64,000 nucleotides of DNA from Ustilaginoidea virens (Eukaryota > Ascomycota > Sordariomycetes > Hypocreales > Clavicipitaceae): assembly GCF_000687475.1 (NCBI RefSeq), contig NC_057317.1, positions 1,550,001-1,614,000 of the forward strand. Reading direction: 5' to 3'. Below are positions 12,765 to 23,390 of the stretch, piece by piece. The notes beneath the pieces are model-generated. The model saw only the letters and a list, made by a program, of their open reading frames with translations. It was not told the DNA's origin and ran no database searches. Numbering within the stretch: the stretch's first letter is position 1; each line of letters opens with the position of its first letter. The translations under genes were made by a program, and so were the position numbers.

Positions 12765-13201
12765 ATGGTCAACGAAGCGTCATCATCCCAGGTCGACCCC
12801 TCCTGCCAGTCCGCCATGAATACGGATCAGTTTCCCTGCTCCATGTGCGTTCCCCTTCCCACCGTCAAAAGAAGCACAGACTAATTACCGCCCCTCCCTC
12901 GGCTTGCTTCCCTAGCAGATCCCTAAGTGTCCCCCTCCCCACGGCGCGCCTTGCCTCCACGGCCCTCCAGGCCCTCCAAGTCGACCCCGAGCTGTCCCCC
13001 CTTGTCCAGCGGCAACTGCGCATCAGTCCCGACGACGACGTCATCCTCCAGGTCGACTATCGCGCAACCACGAACCGCATGCTGCGCGTGGCCGTCAACT
13101 CCTTCATGGACAGCTTGAAGCTGGTCCTCGACGTCATGGAGCATCTCGACACCGACGTCCTCGCCGCGTCCGAAGCGGCGGCCCTGAGCGTCGCCGCTTG
13201 A
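12765..13201 (+). CDS. PCC1: KEOPS/EKC complex subunit Pcc1
   Basis: Two exons, 12765-12844 and 12919-13201, give 120 residues (74-nt intron, donor GTGCGT, acceptor CTAGCAG). Pcc1 is the small dimerising subunit of KEOPS/EKC, which makes the t6A modification of ANN-decoding tRNAs and affects telomeres and transcription. The joined sequence reads FPCSISLSVPLPTARLAS, followed by LQVDPELSPL and the family-typical TTNRMLRVAVNSFMDSLKLV near the C-terminus. The protein is a little longer than yeast Pcc1 (88 residues); a start at the second Met (12816) would give about 103. The coding sequence is short but the match across the splice junction is specific. Confidence 0.88.
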
Positions 13202-14030
13202 AACCAACACGGGGGACGGGGACAGTTGCGGCGGCACGAGGTGAGACATCCGGTCCGTCGGGGGGGGGTTCGCCCGGCCACCTCGCCTGCTTTCCCGGAA
13301 CTTGGCTGGAACACTGGCCTGATGCCCCGCGAGCACCTGCTACGCTGCCAAAAGTGAGGTGGGGAGCTTGCCGTTCGGCGAGACTTGGCCGTTGGTTCGC
13401 GACCGGCCGCTCGCTCGAGTCGTGCAGACTGTTGTCGACATGGGTGTTTGGATGGCTGTCGCCGTCGCAAAACGTTGCGTTGTGCGTGCAATGCTGCTGG
13501 GGATTTCGGCCACCAGAATCGTCTTGTCGGCCCAGCCGCTTCTCCGCCAAGACAGGTCCAAAATCAAGACGGCACTTTACTGGATGGCTGATGAGTGAGC
13601 CGTGAGGGATCGAATCCCGAGCTCCGACCCTTGATGCGAAATACTCGCGCTGCCTGATTCCCAGCGCGATATCACTTGGCTTCGATCCAAAGAACTGGCT
13701 CGCTAGAATACAAGGCTAGTGCGTTCGTTCCTGCTGCGTATAGTGACTCGTTGGCATGGTTTTCTCCAGATGAGTGAGCGCATCATGATGAGTGAGTGCC
13801 TCATCAGTTGGGTCGAGTACGGGCACCCGTAGAGCGATGGAGTCAGACGGACGACAAGGGGCGGCCAACGGTCCGTTTGTCAAGCACTCCCCCAGCGTAC
13901 ACATCGCCTGGCGCCCTGGCAAAGGCGGCATCACCATCTTGAGCAAGAGGAAACGCTCGCGGCGCGACCTTCTGCGTCCCACTGCGATGCGCATCCATCC
14001 ACACCAGAGGCCGCCAAGCTCGCCACGATG

Positions 14031-14062
<32 letters not shown>

Positions 14063-14372
14063 GCGTTTCCTTCACTTGCCTAGTCCCCCGTTCTAGTTCG
14101 ATCCGCGGTGCTTCGTGTCTCGTGTCATATCCCTCATCATGGTGGTGGGAAGCAGCATATCGTCAAGGGGGTCTGGTACTATGACTCTGAGCCCCTTCTG
14201 CCATCCTTTCCACGGTACGGAGTGCATCCGGCAATTTCATAACGCGTAACGCAATACGACAGCAGCCATGTGCCCATCAGCTCTACATGATACAGGATAC
14301 CCAAAACGCCCATGATCACCCCCAACCCCGGTTAGATAAAAGAAAGGGGGGAAGGGAAGAGAGAGGGAAAAA

Positions 14373-14405
<33 letters not shown>

Positions 14406-14619
14406 GCAGAGAAAATGGGGAAAGAGAGAGAGGACTATGTACACAACAGCTATAGTGGCTGGAAATGCAAAATGCAGGCCAAGCGAACAAAACTCTTTCC
14501 CAGTCGAGCTTGTCCCAAGGGTGGCGTCTGCCACGACTCCGGCTGTTTGCTCTATTTCCTCACGTCTTCCCCCCCGGCGGGTTTGCCGCACCCACCCGTC
14601 TTCCTTGAATGAAGGAAGC
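13202..14619. other. Convergent spacer PCC1/PHO4
   Basis: Probably both 3' UTRs plus unassigned DNA. It has a run of 30 A (14031-14060) and another A-rich run (about 14369-14404). GTACGGAGT at 14215-14223 is one copy of the dispersed motif. Overlapping open frames here have no family resemblance. Confidence 0.5.
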
Positions 14620-15506
14620 CTACGTCGTGGTGGCGCCAGTATGCTGCAGGTTCTTCAGCCGGTTTTTCAACTCTTGCAGCTCCTGTTTCAAATCCACGTT
14701 TTCCTGCTGCAGGTTCTTCATGTGCTCAATCGCATTCTCCACCACCCTGGCTTTGCTGTTGGGCACATTGCATTGTGACTTGCCCTCCTTTTTCTCCCCC
14801 TCGTCCCCTTCGTCCACCTCATGCTGGTCGGGTAAGAGGCTGGCCATGACTTGCAGCGCAGAATTGATGCGATTCCTTCGTCCCTGCTCCGCGATCTTGT
14901 GAGACGTTCGTTTGGAGGTGAGGTTTGTCGACAGCTCGGTTGGATACGAGACGCCGGGTACCGTGTTGCCTTCGAGGATGTTTTGGTAGTTCGACTTGGT
15001 CATGAGCAGTCGCGAGGCCGTGTCTTCCAGAGACATGCCGGGCGCGCCGGGCGCGCCCGGCAGTAGCGGTTTGATGTTTGGCGATATTCTGGGAAGCAGC
15101 GCGGGTGAGGCATGGACAGAGCTCGTCGATCGCTTCCTGCTGTTCCTGGACGCTAGATGCGGCGTCTTCCGGGCACTAGGGCCCGAGGACCCCGGCCTCA
15201 ACTGCGGGCTTTGGCTTGCAGAAACCGTGCCCGAAGTGCGCATCACAGGAGACAGCAGAGGTTGTTGTTGTTGCTGCCGCGGCGGGGCGCTTCTGGGCGG
15301 ACTGAGCTCGGTTCTCGACAAAGGCGACGTGAGACATGTGTTGATGGGCGCAAGCCCTCCGCCCGATATCGACTCTGGGAGCTCGAGAGACTCAATGTTT
15401 TCGGTGACGGCATGTTGCTCGTGGCTAGTGGCCAGCGGTTTCTTCGCCTTGGAGGCAGGAAGCTTCATCAGCGAGGCCGGCGTCGCGGGGTGGGGCTGTT
15501 GCTTCT

Positions 15507-15542
<36 letters not shown>

Positions 15543-16899
15543 CCGCCAGAGAGCGAGGAGTTGGCTGTTGGGAGCTGCTGCTTTGGGCCTGGATATAAGG
15601 CGACCTGCTGGTTGATCGTCGAGATGGGATGGGGGGTGGCGGCATATCCGTCAGGTTTTCGGGCGACACGGAGGCGTTGTCCTCCGAGCCCTCGGTAGAT
15701 GTGGCTGGCAGAGGAAGCAAGCTCTGATCCGCAGGCTGCAAAAGGCCCTCCTCGACCTCGTTCAGAACCTGCGACACGATGGCTGGGCTAGGCCCCGTCT
15801 TTCGACGCTGAGGCTTGGCTATGGGCGAGTACTTGACACCAGACTTCACCCGAACCTTGACGGCGTTGTTTTTTCTCGCCTTCTTGGACAAATCGGTGCT
15901 CGATCCAGCCGATGGGACGACGACTGCAGGCGCCTCCAGGTCCATCTCCCCGGGCGAGTTGTTGGAGTCGGTGCCATGGTCGTACGCAGAGGACGCTTCG
16001 TTTTGGGCATACAGAGCGGGTGACGTCAAGGGGCTGAAGTAGGCTCCGGGAATGGAAAAGGCGTTCTCCATGTTGAAGTGAGGATCCAAAGGCGTCACCG
16101 CGGGCGAGACCAGGGGTGTGAAAGCCATCTGGGTTGGCGTCATGTTAGCAAGGAGTGGCATTTTCCACAAGAAATCTTGAAAAAGGGGGGGTTTTTTTTT
16201 CTCCCACCTGGTCCCAAAACCAGGCCCTCGGATTAAACTCACATCTTGCTGTTCCGGCAGCGGCCGGCGATAGCCACGATCGTAAGCAGTTGGCTGGGGA
16301 ACCTGCTCGGCCTGGGAAAAGAAGTGCCCGCTGCCAGGGGCAAATTCCAGGCTTTGGGGGGTGGGGGGAACGTAATGGCTCTGAGAGAAGAAAGTGGCCT
16401 GCTGTTCCTGCAGCTGGCGTTGCTGCTGCTGAAATTTCTGTTGCTGGAGATAGTGGATTTGGGCATCGATGCTGGAGATGCTATCGCTTGGCGCCGAGGA
16501 AGGCAGCAGTGACGCTGGCATGCAGCCCGTCGTAGCCATGGCTGGCGCGTGATTCTGCGACGCCAGGACGTCGCGGCGAGGCATGGCATGGGCGTTTTCG
16601 GCGTCGCCCATGATGGCATGGGTTGGTTGGCCATGTTGCTGCTGTGGGTGCTGATTCAACATGTGCTGCGGAGCCGCATCCTGGAAGCTGCGGAAATCAA
16701 ACTGCATACCGTCGCCAACATTACTCATCGACGTCATGTCGAGGAAATGATGGAATTCGTCGTCGGAGGCGGAAGACATATGCTGGTCCTGGCCATCCCA
16801 GGCTGCTGCTGATGTCATCATGATGGCAGGAGAGGCTGGAATCTTCGGCGGGGGAGATGCCTTGCTTCGTCTCGGGATGTCGCAAAGCTCAGAGCGCAA
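14620..16899 (-). CDS. PHO4/NUC-1-type bHLH transcription factor
   Basis: Exons 16243-16899 and 14620-16128 give 721 residues. The bHLH factor of the phosphate-starvation regulon (Pho4 in yeast, NUC-1 in Neurospora) activates phosphatase and transporter genes through CACGTG-type sites. The basic region SHKIAEQGRRNRIN near residue 629 has the His-Glu-Arg set that reads CACGTG and is nearly identical to Pho4. It is followed by an interrupted loop (DEGDEGEKKEG) and a C-terminal coiled coil (LQQENVDLKQELQELKNRL). The long N-terminus is Gln/Pro/Ser-rich with a 10-Gln tract. The intron (16129-16242) has donor GTGAGT, branch GCTAACA and acceptor CCCAG; it is 114 nt with no in-frame stop. The true start may be the MM pair 26-27 residues downstream of the first ATG. 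Confidence 0.9.
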
Positions 16900-18818
16900 G
16901 GGAAACGCCCCGGTGCTAGGTGTGTACGAGGTGACTTGGCAGTCCGAGAAACGGACGGGAATATGATGAGGCTTTTTTTCGCGCGATTATTTTGTCCCTC
17001 GATCGCTTGTGGTTTCGGTCGGTCCATGCAATGCTGGCAAAAGCCTTTTTGGCACGATGGGGAATGCTAAAAAGCCGTCTTTGCGAAAGCCGAGGGAAAA
17101 GGAAAAGGCCAGCGAAGTCTCGGCAAAGAAAAAAAAAAGAGGGCGAGATGTGAACGGCCGACAAGAGTCGCGATTTGAAAAGTAGTGGTTTGCGGAAACG
17201 GGGTTCGGTCTATCTATCAGACGGGAATTGTCGGGAGACTTCCTCGTGGAGGGGTCGCAGCAAGTTGACCAACTATGCAGGGGAAATAGAAGGGCAGACG
17301 GCGCGGGATCTGAATGGGCCGAGTCGTCGTCGGTCCACGAGCCGTCGTCAATCGTTGCGAGATAACTCGAAGGCGCTGGTGCTCAGTCGAAAGTTAGAGC
17401 ATGACGAGAAGCAATCATCAATAGGCTCAAGGTCAACTGGATCGACTTGGCCAGGCTGCTGCTTGGCTACCTACCTAAGTAGGTACCTTGACCCTACCTA
17501 CTGTCTGCGTTTTGGTTGTGGTCTGGTTTGAGTCGTAGTCAAAGGTTGGTTGCAATGGGTCTGGTGCAAATGGGTGCAAATGGGTGCAAATGGGTGCAAT
17601 GGGGTGCAATGGTGGGGCAGCTCTGCGCATCAATGATCAATGCCATTGTTGTGGGTATGCGATTTTGCATTTCATTACTGGGCCGAGACTCGACAAGTTG
17701 ACCTCTCCAGCCCTTTATTTAGACTAGTTTTACCCCTAGCAGCGCAAAGAGCTATGAAAAAAAATATGAAAAAAAAAAAAAAAAAGGTAAAAAAGAGTGG
17801 GGTGTCCCGGCGCAGGAGAAAAAAAATATACCGTAGAAGGAAAAAAAAAAAAAAAAAGGAAAAGACAACCAGAAAAAAAAAATAATAATAATAGTAATGT
17901 AAAAGGCTCAAACGGCTACGGTTACGGTGCGGTACACCTTGGACTTTTGGTGGCTGGGCCGCCTGAAAGTACCCCATGTGTGTGCGCGGTTATACGGAGT
18001 ACAAGGGCGCATGATGTGGGGTTTGGACCATGGCGGATGCGCAAACACCAAACACACTAAACACCGACCGCACCTGCCCCATTGGAGCCAGGCGGGCGAA
18101 TGGGCCAGGCGGGGCAGCCGAAACAAATCACCAGGGCGGGCATTTCCAGCGCTTTGCGCGATAACAAAAACCCCAGCCAGCCACATGCTGTACTGTACGG
18201 AGTACTTAACCTATGCGCATGTATTGACCACGGCTTGCATCGCGACAATGATGCCTCGGGCGTGCCAGGCCCATCTTTTGACACTCTACATGACACCAGA
18301 CCTTTTCCCCCCGGCCGGCCCGGTATTGCAGCTCGCGAACAGATATCCAGCCCTGGGGTGGGGTTGATTTTCTACAATGCCGTTCGTTGCCTGCGTTCGT
18401 CCGTATTGACTATTGACTGAATGAAGCCTGCACCTGCACTGCACCGCACGCATTTGCGGATCCTGGGAAGCGCCGACACTTTGGCCCAGGCACACTGCTC
18501 CTTCCAAGAGTCTTTATTTGGCAACAACAGTTTCTTTTGTCGTTCAGTTTCGCTCGCTCGCTCCTTCTGCACGCGCGCGTGCTGGCTTGGCTGGCTGTAC
18601 GGAGCTGCCGAATGTGTTTTTTTTTTTTTTTTTTGCACAGAAATCACTCCCATGGTAGCTCTGTTAGGTACCTACCTGTATATAAAAGGTACGTGTGCAT
18701 GTACCTTGTTGAATCTTCACATCGCAGACATCATCCCATCCCGCCTTGCATGTGCGTGCATCGTGTCCGCCAGAAAATGCCGAGGCAGGACCTGGGTGGG
18801 GGCTTGGACCCCGAGTGG

Positions 18819-18852
<34 letters not shown>

Positions 18853-18853
18853 A
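18819..18853. repeat. (GATT)n microsatellite
   Basis: About eight head-to-tail GATT units. Confidence 0.95.
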
Positions 18854-18989
18854 CCCCATTGGCAAGTTGCTGTCCAGGAAACCCGGCCACCTGCCAGCTC
18901 TTTTTAATTTATTTTTGACAAGCTCCCGCCGCCTACATACCTCCCAGGCAGGCACCGCCAGGCAGGGATTGTTCCATTCTTTGCCTGCC

Positions 18990-19005
18990 TACTCCGTACG
19001 GAGTA
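18990..19005. repeat. 16-bp perfect palindrome TACTCCGTACGGAGTA
   Basis: The most complete copy of a motif found at a dozen intergenic sites in the window, mostly as the half form TACGGAGTA or TACTCCGTA. It directly abuts GGTACCTA-type sequence. Role unknown. Confidence 0.9.
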
Positions 19006-20981
19006 CCTGCTTAGGTAAGGTAGCTGTCTCCCTGTCCCCAGCCAAGAGCAGAATCGAGCAAGTCGTTCTCCCGCGTAGGTACCTACTGTACCTACCTACC
19101 TTACCTAATGCGGGGACTTCGTACTCACTCGCCTTGGGGATGCGCGAGGCTTTTTCTTGCGACGGCCGGGCCGGCCCAGCGTCTTTTGCCGACATGCATG
19201 CTCGGTGCGCCAAACTCGGTGCGCAAAACTCGGTGCCCAGTCCGTACCTACCTAGGTACCTACAGGTAGGCACCTACCTCTAGGTTGGTCAGGTAGGTTG
19301 AGGTGCATGTACATACACACCCATGATGGCAAGGCAGCCCCCCCCCACCCACCCCCACCCTCAATCTCAATCTCCCATGTCCTTTCTCACCATCCCCGTG
19401 ACAATGAACAACAAACGATTCAGCCAGCAGCATGGGCCAAGAAAAACCTCACACACACCAGGACACACCTCCCGGCAGCAGAACGGGCCAACAAAAAAAA
19501 TAAAAATAATAAAAAGGCTCAAAAAGGCTCCAAGTGCCCCAAAAAAAAAAAAAAACGGCGTGCGACAGGGGCCAGGGCCAGGGCCAGGCCTGGCCAGGGC
19601 AGTCTAGCCTAAATGGCACGCTGTCCCGCCTCGGCTTGACCGATTGATTCCCAACCCGGCCTGGCGTCATGTCATCGGGCCGTGTGGTGGTTGTCAATGA
19701 CCGGCCTTGCTTATCCGGCCCACGGAGAGGAGACTTTTGTGCACCAGTTGCGCCGCCCCTCGTCTTTATCAACCCGTCCAAGGGACGCATTTGTACGCTG
19801 ATTGCAGGCTGATACATACATCCATCAGCTTCTTCAGACAATGTCAACTACAGTCGAGTCTTTCTTTCGGTTGACTCCGAGCTGCCCTAGTTTCGGTCTG
19901 GTACTCGTACTCTAGAATAAGTCCTGTTGCTGTTGGCCTTGCTTCTCAAAGGTCTTGTCGAGTAAAAGGGGCCGGCCCCAAGGGGGGAGGACACCTTGGC
20001 TGGTCAGGGCTCCATGATTTCATACATGACAACAGAAACACGGTTGCTGATGCAATCCACATCAGGCAGACCAATGACCCAGCTAACGTGCAGCGACAAT
20101 CCTGTGTCATGCGTAATATGTTGTACCCAGCTACATATGTGCTAAAGTATTCGCCACTATACATTCTCCCCAAGGAATTGCTTTCGCCTCTCCTTGCCAA
20201 GGAGTCCCGACTCTCCTAACCCGCCTTCGATTCATCTCCTCTTTTGTCTTTGTGCGGAGCCTCCTCTCCTCAATTGTGCAAAACCCCAAAGTACCAACAG
20301 AGTTCATTCATGCGAAATAGTCTTGGCTCAACTCCGACAAATATTGTAAAAAAAGGAAAGAAAAGCAAAAGATTCAGGTGCAGCAGGAGGGACGTCCAAG
20401 TCCGGCTGGAGTCTGGTATACACATAGGAAGGAGAGACAAACCGGTGCGAGAAAGGAGGTCACACACTGAACTGAAAACCCAACATGCGAATCATGTCCG
20501 GGCACAAAGATTTCGACGCCAGGTCAGTTTCTGCGCTCAAGTAATGCAACCACTCACGAAGCTTCAGCAAGATTCGGATGATTTGCAGTCGGACATGGAA
20601 GAAGGGAAAAAAAAAAAAAAGGGGGGGGGGGGGGTTGGGAGTTCTTGTCGTGACAAGCCACGACGGGCCGATATTCTCGTCGCTTTGCGAGCTTTCCGGC
20701 TGTCGGATCCGTCAGAACCGCTGGTATTCGTTAATGTGGGATCAATAAAAAAAAAAAAAGTTAGTTGTGAGGCAATTCTCCCAAAAATGTGGAGTCAAAG
20801 ACGTGAGACGGTGACAACAAGTGGTATCAAGAGCAAGAGAGCAGAAGCCAAATGTCGAAAGGACTGCGCCGCTGCGGCATGGCGCTGGACCCCAGCATGT
20901 CAAGGGCTTGCATCCGCCGCGTCACTCAAAAAAGTGCATCAAGGTGAGCTATGCCACAAAGGCAAACCCCACGTCCCAGAC

Positions 20982-23390
20982 TTACGCCCCGGAGTGGTCT
21001 CCGAGGTTCAACCAGCTCATATCGGATATCGAACCCGTGGCAAGCTGGGGTTGTTTGCTCACGCCCGAAGGAGGAGGCCGCACACGAGAATCGCGAGTGT
21101 CTTCATTCGTCTGATAGGTGCCGGCCGTGTAGGCCTCGCTAGGTGCGCGATTCGCACCCCAGGGTTTATTGGCTTCCGCTGGATCCCAAACGTCGATGAT
21201 GCTCTCCGGAATACCGCTAGAATAACCCGAAGAGACAGCCGATACTGGGCGTTCGATGGTTCCAGACATACCTTCTGTGAACGGCATCTTGGCTGCGCTT
21301 TCAGCGACGACGGGGCTGCCAGAGTTGACACTGTTGACACGCGCTCTGCCGTCAAAGTTCAACGGCGGTACGGTGGCAGAGTCCTGGGTGACGCGCGGAT
21401 CGGCCGCTGCTTCGGAATATCTCGAGCTTTGCTCCGAGATGGTAGTAGCTCTCTTGCCATTGCCGTAGCCAATAATCTGAAGAGCGCTACCGCCAGACCA
21501 GTATCGATTCCAGCCGGAGCTTCGACGAGTGCCGTCACTGGTCTCAGATTGACCATTGCGAGGCCGAGGTTCTGCAACCGGGGGGGAAAAGGCTACCCCG
21601 CGCTCGTCGTGGGCTTCCAGCGCCGGAGGAACCAAGGCGTGGGGAATAGGCTTGCTTATCGTGCTCTTGAATTGTTTGTGGACCGAGCTGACAGAGCTGC
21701 GAGTTGTATCATTACTCGACTTTCTGGCCACGCCCGCCTTTTCCTTGTTCATCCGTCCCATGAGAATGGCGACAGAAGAGTTCGACTCCGCCGAAGCCTG
21801 AGGACGGTGACCTCGAAACGGACCACTTGTGCAAAAAACAGGCTTGCTCCACGAGGACACGTCCTTCTCGTCAGGCAGGGCATTGGGATTAGCATCCTCC
21901 TTGTTACCGAGAATCTTCTTGCCGCGTCGTATGCATAGGAGAACAAGACCCAGAAACATGAGGAAGCCGGCGATGGAGCCTAGAGTTATGCCCAGGATGG
22001 CATTCGAGCTGGGTCCGAAAGCATCGGTATTGTCTCCTTGAGTTGTTACGGCCGCCGCGGCGGCGCTTGCGACAGCGGAGGAGCTGCTTGCTGCCGTGGA
22101 TGAGGAGAAAGAAGTGGATGATGTGTGGGATGTGGTTGATGCGACAGTTGACGAGGTCGTGGAAGTCACGGCCAGCAATTTTTGCTCTCCTCGACTAAAG
22201 AAGGATGTGGCGTTGACCCAGCTATTCTCGGTAGTGTTAAACAGGGCGATGGGATGATCGGCATTACCCCCAGAAATCACCACCATCCCATCGGGGGCTT
22301 GGGCAATGGCATAATTTTGCCTCGTCTCCCCCGGCGCAAGAGTGGAGTCGTATTCGGGCCAATTGCCCAGCGTCAAGCTGCGCTTCCCTGCTCTCGCTGC
22401 GTTGCGTCCTACAATGGCGGGCGAGTTGAGAACTGGCTTCCCACTTCCATCTTGCACGACAACACGCGTCACCTTGTTTGGTGATTGACTCAAGTCGAAA
22501 AAGAGTAGGCTTGTTGATCCGTCGGTCCCGGTAACGCTGACGCCTCTTATGAACTGTGTATCTTTATCAAGAGGCTGAGCCAAGCTTGCTCCAGAGAAGC
22601 GCCAGCCAACATCAGAGTTAAAGAAGAAGACTTTTGCGTTATCCATCCCGGTGCCGCCACCAACCATGATTGCGTTCGAATCTGTCCAACGGCTAACAAT
22701 TGGTCGGAAACTAGGAGGAGGGTTGTTTGGTGGGGTACTTGGATCAAAGGACTTGACCGTGTAAGGTTCCGAGGCCTGTATCGAGAATGTTTGCGAGGAA
22801 GGGCCGCTCCTGCCGTCTTGATTGCCGCCGAAGACGAGAATCGAGTCCATGGCTTCAATGTAGGTGGAGGTGTGATATTGCCGATGCTTTGTTACCAAGT
22901 TTGTCGGTTTGATGGTCGCCCACTTTCCGGTCGAGTAAGTGAACTTTTGCAACCCCGTGTAATCGTCAGAGGTGGCTTGTCCACCAACCACAAAGAATGA
23001 GGGATCGACATTTTTAGGCCTTTCGCTGCCAACGCAGGCTGCACCAGTAACCTTGACGCCCATGGCCAGCTTTTCCCACTCTGCACCATCCTCCAATCGG
23101 ATAGATGCAAAACCATCAGGAGAATACGAGTACAGGGTGTTGTTGTGTATGACCGTACACGACTGGTCTAGAGACGTGGGCGGCTTGGGAACCGCCATCG
23201 TAGCAACACGCCCTTGGAGACGAAGTGGGCTACTGAGTGATCGGACACTTTGCCGCGAAAGGGAGAAACTTTGAGTTCCGGTTGACAGTATATTCATAAC
23301 ATGACGGTGGCAAGATCGGCACGAGCAATCAATCAGTTGCGGATAAGAGTTTGTAGCGGAGATGTCCTGGGCGAGGCTTCTCGAGCTCAA
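20982..23390 (-). CDS. Kelch-type beta-propeller, single-pass membrane protein
   Basis: An 802-residue protein of a conserved filamentous-fungal family, sometimes labelled in databases as pre-mRNA splicing factor CLF1, a label its domains do not support. Residues of about 65-420 hold kelch/galactose-oxidase-like repeats (VFGGNQDGRSG, FVVGGQATSDDY, VVISGGNADHP). A Ser/Thr-rich stalk follows, then one transmembrane helix near 464-490 (ILGITLGSIAGFLMFLGLVLL) ending in the basic stop IRRGKK, then about 310 Ser-rich residues. By the positive-inside rule the propeller faces outside. The family core begins MAVPKPPTSLDQSCTV (M65). The preceding 64 residues show no signal peptide, so the real first exon may be missed or spliced. 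Function is unknown; a cell-surface or wall-related role is inference. Confidence 0.8.
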   Translation of the reverse strand: MSSRSLAQDISATNSYPQLIDCSCRSCHRHVMNILSTGTQSFSLSRQSVRSLSSPLRLQGRVATMAVPKPPTSLDQSCTVIHNNTLYSYSPDGFASIRLEDGAEWEKLAMGVKVTGAACVGSERPKNVDPSFFVVGGQATSDDYTGLQKFTYSTGKWATIKPTNLVTKHRQYHTSTYIEAMDSILVFGGNQDGRSGPSSQTFSIQASEPYTVKSFDPSTPPNNPPPSFRPIVSRWTDSNAIMVGGGTGMDNAKVFFFNSDVGWRFSGASLAQPLDKDTQFIRGVSVTGTDGSTSLLFFDLSQSPNKVTRVVVQDGSGKPVLNSPAIVGRNAARAGKRSLTLGNWPEYDSTLAPGETRQNYAIAQAPDGMVVISGGNADHPIALFNTTENSWVNATSFFSRGEQKLLAVTSTTSSTVASTTSHTSSTSFSSSTAASSSSAVASAAAAAVTTQGDNTDAFGPSSNAILGITLGSIAGFLMFLGLVLLCIRRGKKILGNKEDANPNALPDEKDVSSWSKPVFCTSGPFRGHRPQASAESNSSVAILMGRMNKEKAGVARKSSNDTTRSSVSSVHKQFKSTISKPIPHALVPPALEAHDERGVAFSPPVAEPRPRNGQSETSDGTRRSSGWNRYWSGGSALQIIGYGNGKRATTISEQSSRYSEAAADPRVTQDSATVPPLNFDGRARVNSVNSGSPVVAESAAKMPFTEGMSGTIERPVSAVSSGYSSGIPESIIDVWDPAEANKPWGANRAPSEAYTAGTYQTNEDTRDSRVRPPPSGVSKQPQLATGSISDMSWLNLGDHSGA

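Larger units (their letters stand above)
16900..20981. other. Long spacer with dispersed motifs and low-complexity DNA
   Basis: A 4.1-kb gap with no gene I can defend. The left part should hold the PHO4 promoter and the right part the kelch-gene 3' UTR. It contains GGGTGCAAAT repeats (17562-17612), an A-rich block (17757-17895), TACGGAGTA motifs (17993, 18195, 18990), a GATT tandem (18819-18853), GGTACCTA clusters (near 17467, 18666, 19078, 19243) and a poly-A/poly-G junction (20607-20633). A plus-strand open frame over 20244-21938 is antisense to the kelch gene and not credible. Confidence 0.5.

Noticed and set aside
13600..13640. tRNA-like T-loop (GGGATCGAATCCC)
   Set aside because: No matching acceptor stem, D-arm or anticodon arm could be placed upstream within tRNA length.
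11003..16000. Biosynthetic or defence gene cluster around CDC14, PCC1 and PHO4
   Set aside because: The genes are unrelated housekeeping and regulatory orthologues with separate promoters and long spacers.
20244..21938. 564-codon plus-strand open frame
   Set aside because: It is antisense to the kelch gene and spacer, rich in Arg/Ser/Cys, with no domain; the opposite strand carries a conserved protein.
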